DNA from: Galeruca laticollis
Lineage: Eukaryota > Arthropoda > Insecta > Coleoptera > Chrysomelidae
DNA: 64,000 nt
NCBI GenBank assembly: GCA_963921935.1
Contig: OY998180.1
Location: 208,424,744 to 208,488,743 of the forward strand
Direction of reading: 5' to 3'
Shown here: in pieces, positions 56,461 through 64,000 of the stretch
How the letters are laid out: each line of letters begins with the position of its first letter
How positions within the stretch are numbered: position 1 is the first letter of the stretch
The notes under the pieces: generated by a model
What the model was told of the DNA's origin: nothing
Databases searched by the model: none
Seen by the model: the letters and a program-made list of their open reading frames with translations, nothing else
Translations under genes and position numbers: made by a program

Positions 56461-57518
56461 AAAAAGCTTCAGTGATTATTTATGACCTTTGCTTAACATA
56501 GATTAGGTTAGAATGTTAATATTAAATGTTTTTCAGAATATTACTGTTTGGTCGATTTTGTTTGTTTGAAAAAATTAGTAGCAAAAATTCACAATAGATA
56601 AAGTAACCAAGCAATTTTCTCGTTTTGGTCGTCTTATTACAAATATTACTACTTGAAATTTTTAATCGCCCTTAAGTAGTAGATATTCCCCCACTCTCTC
56701 CTATGTAGCGGTACGCTCCCGCTTGTGTGAAAGGGTGTCCATACGAATTAAACAGTTCGGGATTAAATCCACAGAGTTATCACTTAGGCATCTTTCAAAA
56801 TATAATTTACGTTCGAAGTTCATTCGTCTTTCAAATGTTGAAGAAGATATATATGTGGTTAGGAAATCGATTTTCTACGGTTATCAAGGTTTTCAACATT
56901 TTCCGAGATTAATTGTGTAAGAACCACACAAACAAATTGCACTCAGCTTCCACAGTGCTACTTATAATTTTGAATATCTGATTCCTACCATTTATTATTA
57001 TCCAATTTGTTGTCGACAAATTATCTACACGGAGAAGATTGCAACTAATTAATTGAAAAGAATTCTCCATCACACCGTTTATATGTTGTCGAGAGATACT
57101 TTGGTAATTACTAAGCCCTCTTCAAATTTATAAAGCTACACTAAAAATTGCTAACAGCTTTCTCTTTTTGTGAGGCAAACAGCGGGTGAAGTAGTCTACT
57201 TTGTATTTAATATTTTTTATTTGACTACAATTGAAATGTAATACCTCTGTTATATTGTTTCTAAAACTGATGCATAAGAAATTATACCGTAAATAATTAG
57301 TGTTTTTAAATGAAACTCAAGGTCTCTAGTTAATTCCACAATATAATACAAGTTATTGAAAATTCTAAAAAATTGACAATTGTTTCGATAAATCAATATC
57401 ATCGTCGATGAAGGTTTTATGGATGGCCTCGTGATCATCCAGTATGAATACACTAGACTAGACTATTTCCTCAAAAGTTGAATAGATGAGGCTTTTACTT
57501 GATGAAGATCCATACTGA
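56461..57518. other. Unassigned AT-rich sequence
   Basis: No gene or repeat recognised. Confidence 0.4.
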
Positions 57519-57756
57519 ACGTAAATAAAACAATATAATTTGTTTAAATCTTCATTTATTTGAACTAATGTTCAATTTGAACTTGTTGACGCGTTTCACT
57601 AACATAGTAGCTTTGTCAAAACGAATGAAGGTAAAATACAAAAATGTCTTAATATATACAGTGCTTAAATACAGAATTCTATTTACTAATCTTAACAATG
57701 GTATTGAAAGAAATTACCTGGGAATTCATTCACTACAAACATTCCTAAGCTATCTT

Positions 57757-58602
57757 CTAGATAAAGCGGTTCAATAAAGGATACTGACTGATATCTATTT
57801 GGTCGTTAAGAAGATTACCTGAATATTTATTTTTGTTAATCTCTAGGGCCTCTAATAAATTTAAACTAAAGGATTTGCCAACTACATGGAGAATTTCAAA
57901 ATATGAGTCGAAATTGTGTTGGTTTTCTAATAAATGATTTAAATAGTTAGAATCTAGTTTTTTGTTGTCATAGCTACGTTAGTGTTCCGAAATTCTAGTA
58001 TTAAAATTTCTAAAAGTTCTACCGATATAAATTTTATCACAGTTGTCATTACCACATTTTAATTTATAAACTCCTTATTTGTTTAATTTTGAAGATTTAG
58101 ATTTATTATTTTTAATGAATTTGGATAAATTGTGATCAGTTTTAAAGGAAATATTCATCTCTAAAGTTTCTAAAAATGATTTAATTTTTAAGGATGGTGT
58201 TCCAAAGTATGTTAAGCTTTTAAATTGTTTATTATTATTTTTATCTGAAGGGAATACTTGTTCTAAAGTCTGTTTCTTGATCTTTTTATTTATGATATTG
58301 TCAATTAAATTTGGATCGTAATTATTATCAACTGCTATTTGTTTTATGATATTTAATTCTTTGTTATAATCATTAACATTTAATGGGACTGTTAAGAGTC
58401 TGTGTATCATACTATTGAAAGCTGCTAGTTTATGACAGAATGGGTGGACCGAACTATTATGAATTGTAATATCTGTATGTGATGGTTTATGAAATATAGA
58501 AAAATCATGTTTATTATTTATTTTTGAAATTGTAAGGTCTAAAGTTTATAGACTTATTTTGTTCAAGTTCTACGATAAATTTGATATTATTGGGAATCGA
58601 GT
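57757..58602 (-). pseudogene. Penelope-like RT end and GIY-YIG endonuclease, left copy
   Basis: Reading minus: RT C-terminal part (IHRLLTVPLNVNDYNKELNI at ~58400) and TYFGTPSLKIKSFLETLEMN (~58220), then LNK-stop-GVYKLKCGN. The GIY-YIG endonuclease follows (KIYIGRTFRNFNTRISEH, ~58030), with the catalytic Glu in LLEALEINKN. It stops at 57757. Two or three stops (~58078, ~57977). At ~57915 this copy is sound where the right copy has a stop. Confidence 0.8.
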
Positions 58603-59054
58603 TGTTGTATTCTCGTGAGTTAGGCAAGTAAAAGCAGATTTGTGCAGAAGAAAAACCTTTATTGCTTCAAATTATACACTGTAGACCCGACAAAGAATGT
58701 GCGAAAAAATGACCTAGAGCCATGCCAAGCTTTCTGTTTTGTTGAACATGTAAATCACGTGACTGAAGCTTCTAGAATTTAAAGTTTCACCAATGAAATT
58801 ATGACAACCTTTTTAATACCGACCAATCAGACCAAAGCGCCCATGTTAGTATTTCTATGAACTAGATATGAAAAACAGAAAGCTCAGCTAATTACGAAAT
58901 AAAACCTTTTATGAAATATATTATGTAGAATTATGAATAATGTATGCATTTCAACAATGGAATAATAGAATAAAAAAAATAGGAGCAAATAATAGAATAA
59001 AGAAAAGATGGGAGCGATACCTCGAAGAGGGTGTAAAGTTAGGGCTTTACAACA
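58603..59054. mobile_element. Solo LTR inside the Penelope-like element
   Basis: Starts TGTTGTATTC and ends CTTTACAACA. GAGT flanks it at 58599-58602 and 59055-59058. Removing it restores the palindrome arm exactly (GAATCGAGT-TTATGTAAG). On the minus strand it has a CCAAT-like ATTGG, a TATAATTT and an AATAAA in U3-R-U5 order. No coding. Confidence 0.85.
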
Positions 59055-59111
59055 GAGTTTATGTAAGTAATGAAGCTCCCTGATTGTCTATTTGTACCAA
59101 TGAAGCTAGCT

Positions 59112-60044
59112 ATGTACTGGCATCGATATGTGGACGACATTTTAGCTAGCTTCATCGGTACAAATAGACAGTTAGAGAGCTTTATTACTTACATAAACTC
59201 GATTCACAATAATATCAAATTTATCGTAGAACTTGAACAAAATAAGTCTTTAAACTTTCTAGATCTTACAAATTCAAATATAAATAATAAACATGATTTT
59301 TCTATATTTCATAAGCCATCACATACAGATATTACATTTCATAATAGTTCGGTCCACCCATTCAGTCATAAACTAGCAGCTTTCAATAGTATGATACACA
59401 GACTCTTAACAGTCCCATTAAATATTAATAATTATTACAAAGAATTAAATATCATAAAACAAATAGCAGTTAATAATAATTACGATCCAAATTTAATTGA
59501 CAATATCATAAATAGAAAGATAAAAAAACAGACTTTAGAACACGTATTCCCTTCAGATAAAAATAATAATAAATAATTTGAAAGATTAACATACTTTGGA
59601 ACACCATCCTTAAAAATTAAATCATTTTTCGAAACTTTAGACATGAATATTTCCTTTAAAACTGATTACAATTTATCCAAATTCATTAAAAATAATAAAT
59701 CTAAATCTTCAAAATTAAACAAATCAGGAGTTTATAAATTAAAATGTGGTAATGACAACTGTGATAAAATTTATATCGGTAGAACTTTTAGAACTTTTAA
59801 AACTAGAATTTCGGAACACAAACGTAGCTATGACAACAAAAAATTAGATTCTAACTATTCAAATCATTTATTAGAAAATCAACACATTTTCGACTAAAAT
59901 TTTGAAATTCTCCATGTAGTCGGTAAATCCTTTAGTTTAAATTTATTAGAGGCCCTAGAGATCAACAAAAATAAATATTCAGGTAATCTTCTTAACGACC
60001 AAATAGATATCAATCAGTCTCCTTTATTAAACCTCTTTACCTAG
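59112..60044 (+). pseudogene. Penelope-like RT end and GIY-YIG endonuclease, right copy
   Basis: Reads from the loop, YWHRYVDDILASFIG (RT active site), through KPSHTDITFHNSSVHPFSHK to NNNK-stop (59574). In the same frame it continues YFGTPSLKIKSFFETLD, VYKLKCGNDNCDKIYIGRTF (GIY-YIG), ISEHKRSYDNKK and NQHIFD-stop (59895), then LLEALEINKNKYSGNLLND to 60044. Only the region from the RT palm onward is present; the N-terminal RT is absent. Two stops and no frameshift. Confidence 0.85.
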
Positions 60045-60189
60045 AAGATAGCTTAGGAATGTTTATAGTGAATGAATTCCCAGGTAATTTCTTTGAATAG
60101 CATTGTTAAGATTAGTAAATAGAATTCTGTATTTAGGCACTGTATATATTAAGACATTTTTATATTTTACCTTCATTCGTTTTGACAAA

Positions 60190-60225
60190 GCTACTGTGTC
60201 AGTGAAACGCGTCAACAAATTTAAA
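60190..60225 (+). other. Penelope terminal motif with hammerhead-like GAAACGCGTC
   Basis: GAAACGCGTC at 60204-60213 (inverse copy at ~57581-57591) has the GAAA-C...G-UC layout of the minimal stem III of Penelope-type hammerheads. The expected CTGANGA box upstream is not intact (CTACTGT), so this is at best a relic. Confidence 0.3.
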
Positions 60226-60283
60226 TTGAACATTAGTTCAAATAAATGAAGATTTAAACAAATTATATTGTTTTATTTACGTT

Positions 60284-61639
60284 TAGACTATTTCCTATGG
60301 AGTTACTTGAAAATCGCCGTTCTTAAAGCCAAACAAACAAATATTAAGGAATTGGAGAAAATAAAATTACCGCAAAGATAAAAGAATACAGTCCGACATG
60401 TTGCAAAATGGATTGCAAAGTTTCAAATTTTGCAGGGCTTTTATTGAGTTGAATCGAATTGAACGGACAGTTTGTGAATTCTACTTTACCTATATGAGAT
60501 TTCAACTCAATTATTAGGAATTATATTCAATTTAAACGAGTTTATTCAATCATAGCAATCCTCCTGTATTATTTTAACTTCGCTTCGGCAAATATAATGT
60601 AAATGAAATATATTCATCATTTTCCATGCATTTGAAAAACAAGAAAATATACGGGGTTATCTATTTGATACAAATTGAAATAATAAATTCATTACACTTC
60701 CAGAAGAGCTTATCTGACAACAATTTAAATACGAGATTAATTAGAAACCTCTCAGAAATAAGTCTTTATAAAAAACATGCAAGAAGTTTCCAAAATATTT
60801 GAAGCGCTTCATACTCAAAACTCACTCAGTATATGTGAAATACCATTCGTATAAATACATCAAGGATTGTTTTGTCCATATTAATTGTCCCATGTTGCAA
60901 ACCGTGAAGTTAAAAACTCACATGACATTATTGGGGCAATGGATTTGAATATATCATATTTTTTAGTATGCATGCTTCATATACCATCGAAAATAACCGA
61001 AAAGTATAAACGGATTTTTGTCATAATACATGACACGCCGTTTTATGCGGCTTCCTAAATAACCGTTCCGATAAACAAGATTAGTGTATGTCAGATTTAC
61101 TTGTGAATTGTCAAATTAAGAAAATTGTGTAAAATTCCAATGCAAAATAAGTACGATCAGAACAAGCATTTTATATAAATATTTAAACTGTTTTGGTTTA
61201 AAAAATGGAACTGTATGCGAAAGGTTTAAAATTATAATAATATTATTTAAAAGAGAAAATAGAGCAATACACATGCCCGAGGTAGGAGCAGGTGGGAGAT
61301 CTCCTTATGAACTAAAACATTTGTAAAGTTTTGGAGATAATGTTGAAATACCTTAGAGTCGATGCGTGTTCTTAAACGAGTTAACATCGTTTGAATTTTG
61401 CTCCGCAGTTTATTCCTAATACTAGTGATTTACAGAGTTAAATTTATAGTTAATCAGTGTTACAAAAACCGACGTATGTATTGAACATTTTTAAGTATCT
61501 TCAATCGAGTTTTTGTGATTGTGCTGATTGATTGTTTTTATTTTTTCGTTTCTTCTTTGTTAAATAAGCTGATAATAGCCAACTCATCAACAGAGTTTCG
61601 ATAAATTCAGTTTCTGCCTGCCCTTCATTACCAGAGGCG
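60284..61639. other. Unassigned AT-rich sequence
   Basis: No gene recognised. The last ~250 bp may be the 5' region of the ORF1 relic that follows. Confidence 0.4.
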
Positions 61640-62825
61640 TAGGCAACATTATGAATATATTGCTGAACACTAAAATAAAACCATACAGTTGTAATAAACT
61701 AAGTCAACCTAACAATTTGCTTTTGAGTACAAGGGCAAGAATAAATCAAACAGTTTTTCCTCAACCCACAGAAATCAAAATGTCGCACAATTCTAATATC
61801 AACAATCCAACGACTAGCAACAGTTATGTATCAGCCGTTAAGTCAGCACCTAAACCTTCTTTCCCAAAAAAGGATCAAGTATCACTATGCACGTCGAAGA
61901 TTACCTAGAATTATTTGACTATGTTAAAGTAATAGGCGATATTGTAGGCCCCAAAACATATTTCTTTTGCTTCGAGAATCTCGAATAACAGAATTTGCAT
62001 CTATCTAGCCGATTCTAATCTTGATCACCATCTTTTAAAATCCCATCCATCCGTAACCATCAACAATAATGTCATAAACATCCGCAGACTCGTATCTCCG
62101 ACAAAAAGAATAATCATCTCGAACATATCTCCTTACATACCCCATGATCTCGCTGAAAATGCAATAAAAAGCCTCGGTTTACAATTAATCTCCCCTGTCT
62201 CGTTTCTGAGAGCTGGTATCCCAGGCGATGAAGTTTTAGTCGACTAGCCTACGTTCTTCATCCATCAGACGACTTCGAATTGCAGACTTCAATAATCATC
62301 TCTTTTGACGGCAACGGAAACAGAATGTTTCTACATAAGGACAAAATGCAGTGTTTTATTTGCAAGCAACCCGGATATATCGCTATAAATTGCCCAAATC
62401 CTCGAACCAACAATATACTGTCATAATCCACTCTGTCTGAATAAACTGAACACGTATCCTCAAAAACAGACTCTGCAGAAGCAGAAGTTAACACGGACGA
62501 TATACCCCCTCTCCATTCTCTCCACTTTCCACGGCAGTTCATAAAGCAGTAAAGAACAAGCGCAAGGTGAATGTGTCTACTGAATCAAGCCTCTCTACAT
62601 CAATAAAAGATTGTATAGCAAAAACCTACCAGAAAACGCAAGATGCCTTCATACTAAAATACTCAGATAAAATTATCTGCCTAGTCTCAAACCTTTATCT
62701 AATTTACCCGGATCTCACAAATAGGTCCATAAAGAACAGAATTACCCGTATAACGAACAGGATAAAAAAAAGCTTAGATCCGACACTGAAGGAACTGAGA
62801 GTTTGGATATGTCTAACGATAGTAT
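61640..62825 (+). pseudogene. Non-LTR ORF1 (gag-like) relic
   Basis: Opens near MNILLNTKIKPYSCNKLSQP (61651) and has a Ser/Asn/Pro-rich N-terminal part to 61908. Decayed coding follows, then HPSDDFELQTSIIISFDGNG and one zinc knuckle, CFICKQPGYIAINC (62352-62393), with Tyr in place of the usual His. A basic/acidic tail (SIKDCIAKTYQKTQDAFILK) ends TEGTESLDMSNDSII at ~62825. The order suits ORF1 of a jockey-like element. Many frame changes. Confidence 0.6.
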
Positions 62826-63456
62826 TATAATCCGGCAAAAATGGTCTATATGAAGTAAATGGTATTATTTTAGTTTTAGTGGCGTTAACAGTCAATTTGT
62901 TCGATTCAAACCACTTAAGGATATTCTGCATATCGTCAGAAGCATTTTTTTGGATTTCTGACCAGTTTTGCTCTTCGTAAATAATAGCTGTGTCATCAGC
63001 AAATGACAAGATTACTCCAGTTGAGTTCAACTGTAGCAAATCGTTCAAGTAAATTATAAATATTATCGGCCCAAGAACGGTTCATTGGGGAATTCCGACT
63101 GTTAGCAACTCTTCTTGGCTACACATATTATCTATTTTTACAACTTGTTTGCGGTCTTTGAGATAACTTTCAAAAAGGTCTAGTGCAATACCGCGAATTC
63201 CAAGGCGTTCTAATTTATCAAGAAATAAACCATGATTCACCGTGTCAAAAGCTTTTGCCAGATCAACAAACACTCCCAAACAAGATTTTTTGTGTTCAAT
63301 AGCTGAATAAACGATGGATGTTAATCTAGCGATAGCATCCTGAGTAGATTTTCCCTCCTGAAACCCGAATTGGTGAGAAGAGATTATTTTATTCTTGTTA
63401 ATAAAACTTACCATGTGGTTTTTTACTGCTCTTTCAAACAATTTTGATACTGAAGT
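62825..63456 (-). pseudogene. Jockey-like RT fragment
   Basis: Reading minus from 63456: SVSKLFERAVKNHMVSFINK, SSHQFGFQEGKSTQDAIARL, FVDLAKAFDTVNHGLF (~63240), LLTVGIPQ with a stop directly after (~63082), FADDTAIIYEEQNW (~63005, active site kept) and IIPFTSYRPFLPDYNTI. It is cut at ~62825 by the junction with the ORF1 relic, which points the other way. Its 5' end is cut by the right inverted repeat at 63457. Closely related to the RT at 20401-22137. Confidence 0.85.
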
Positions 63457-63848
63457 ATATATATACTACCAAAACTACTATCTACGGATGTTAGTAAAAC
63501 TTTGCGCCATTTACACGCCTCAAGTTATTCTAGAAAGAATAAAATTTCTATTTAATAAACAATTAAATTACCTAATCAAATTTAAATCACAAAAATTTTT
63601 GAAATCACGTAAAAACCATGTCGTATATTAAATTTATCCACCTTTTTCTATTTTCAATTGATACTTACAAAGAAACATTCTTCCAAATAATTTTCAATTT
63701 ATTGACTGAAATTTATTCAGATAAAATTTTTATATATACATAGTTATTTTCCAACTAATTTTAAGCTGATCTAAAAAATCATTTGGCATTAAAAAAATGT
63801 ATAAGACTTGGCCCAATTTTTGGTATAAGGCAGCAAAAATTGGGCCAA
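63457..63848. repeat. ~392-bp inverted repeat, right copy, with outer hairpin
   Basis: Inverse of 54767-55142. Its outer end forms a hairpin of ~21-bp perfect arms, ATAAGACTTGGCCCAATTTT and inverse (~63801-63856), with a ~13-bp loop. It cuts into the RT coding at 63456. Confidence 0.85.
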
Positions 63849-64000
63849 GTCTTATAAAAGATACACTTGCTGTGACGTTTAAAAAACAAAAGATAAACGA
63901 AATGTGACTTGTCGCATTTTAAACAGTCAATTTATTGAAAACGATAACTGTAGTCTGACAATTACTTGGTACTGGAGGAAAACGTGACGTGAACTCATGT

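Larger units (their letters stand above)
57519..60283. mobile_element. Penelope-like element, inverted dimer (palindrome)
   Basis: Two partial copies face each other. The left copy reads minus (57519-58602 and 59055-59111) and the right copy reads plus (59144-60283). The arms meet at a 32-bp loop (59112-59143) that encodes the RT active-site region HRYVDDI. Outside, both arms end with the same GTTTTATTTACGTT terminus. The left arm also carries a 452-bp solo LTR. The arms are closely similar along ~1.14 kb. Confidence 0.85.
54767..63848. mobile_element. 9.1-kb segment between ~385-bp inverted repeats
   Basis: Left 54767-55142 and right 63457-63848 are inverse copies, with hairpins at their outer ends. 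Between them lie a pogo relic, an inverted Penelope-like dimer with a solo LTR, and non-LTR relics, all broken. Either this is a large composite DNA element, or two copies of one ~385-bp element inserted independently in opposite orientation. No target duplication at the outer edges was found, so the second reading is equally possible. Confidence 0.4.

Noticed and set aside
61640..63456. Classic twin-priming 5' inversion
   Set aside because: The joint is tail to tail, with RT 3' coding meeting ORF1 3' coding. Twin priming would join 5'-side sequence.
1..64000. tRNA, rRNA or intact host genes
   Set aside because: No cloverleaf with conserved A/B boxes, no rRNA core phrases, and no undamaged multi-exon gene could be recognised by eye. 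Small exons could still be missed without RNA data.

Overview
The window is eukaryotic and almost certainly from an arthropod, most likely an insect. It is very AT-rich and intron-bearing, has no operons, and is filled with the transposon families typical of insect genomes: pogo/Tigger, piggyBac, mariner, Tc1/mariner-like elements with long terminal inverted repeats (TIRs), Ty3/gypsy LTR elements, jockey-like, RTE-like and R1-like non-LTR elements, and a Penelope-like element. I see no intact host gene, no tRNA or rRNA gene and no CRISPR array. Nearly every long open frame is a broken transposon gene. The best-preserved frames are the non-LTR polyprotein at 39577-42984 (two in-frame stops) and the mariner transposase at 23097-24178 (one 8-bp duplication and no ATG start).

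Layout. 1-1.76 kb: an inverted-repeat element, a ~173-bp tandem repeat and unassigned DNA. 1.76-4.17 kb: a complete but dead pogo element. 4.3-5.2 kb: a long-TIR transposase relic. 5.28-13.03 kb: a complete Mag-like gypsy element (TSD AATAC). Its 5' LTR carries a 3-kb long-TIR transposon (5465-8500), whose transposase gene in turn carries a solo LTR (6949-7455). 13.0-14.2 kb: foldback repeats and a hammerhead-ribozyme-like repeat. 14.3-27.8 kb: one Tc1/mariner-like transposase gene split into three exactly matching pieces. The first gap (14884-18787) holds a 3.9-kb insertion with GATGTT repeat clusters at its ends and a spliced minus-strand coding relic. The second gap (19167-27608) is a piggyBac element with TTAA duplications. 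Inside the piggyBac lies a 113-bp satellite split by a non-LTR element, and that element is split by a mariner, making four levels of nesting.

28.7-31.76 kb is a gypsy relic truncated at both ends, abutting a two-exon minus-strand gene fragment (31757-33123). 33.2-34.8 kb is a five-copy ~336-bp tandem array. 34.8-38.4 kb holds non-LTR relics, a ~700-bp repeat with a TATA box (an inverted partner lies at 53325-54014), and an APE-type endonuclease relic. 39.03-47.45 kb is a second long-TIR transposon. Its left TIR carries the non-LTR element, and its transposase gene carries a 1.9-kb insertion with a 4-bp duplication. 47.4-54.8 kb is mostly unassigned AT-rich DNA with (TA)n tracts and an R1-like fragment. 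54.77-63.85 kb lies between ~385-bp inverted repeats whose outer ends are hairpins. It contains a pogo relic, an inverted Penelope-like dimer (57519-60283) carrying a solo LTR, and non-LTR ORF1 and RT relics joined tail to tail.

The genes do not form a pathway. What the region records is insertion order: exact reading-frame seams and target-site duplications allow most events to be placed in relative sequence. All calls come from reading motifs, frames and repeats by eye; no database search was run, so subfamily names are provisional.
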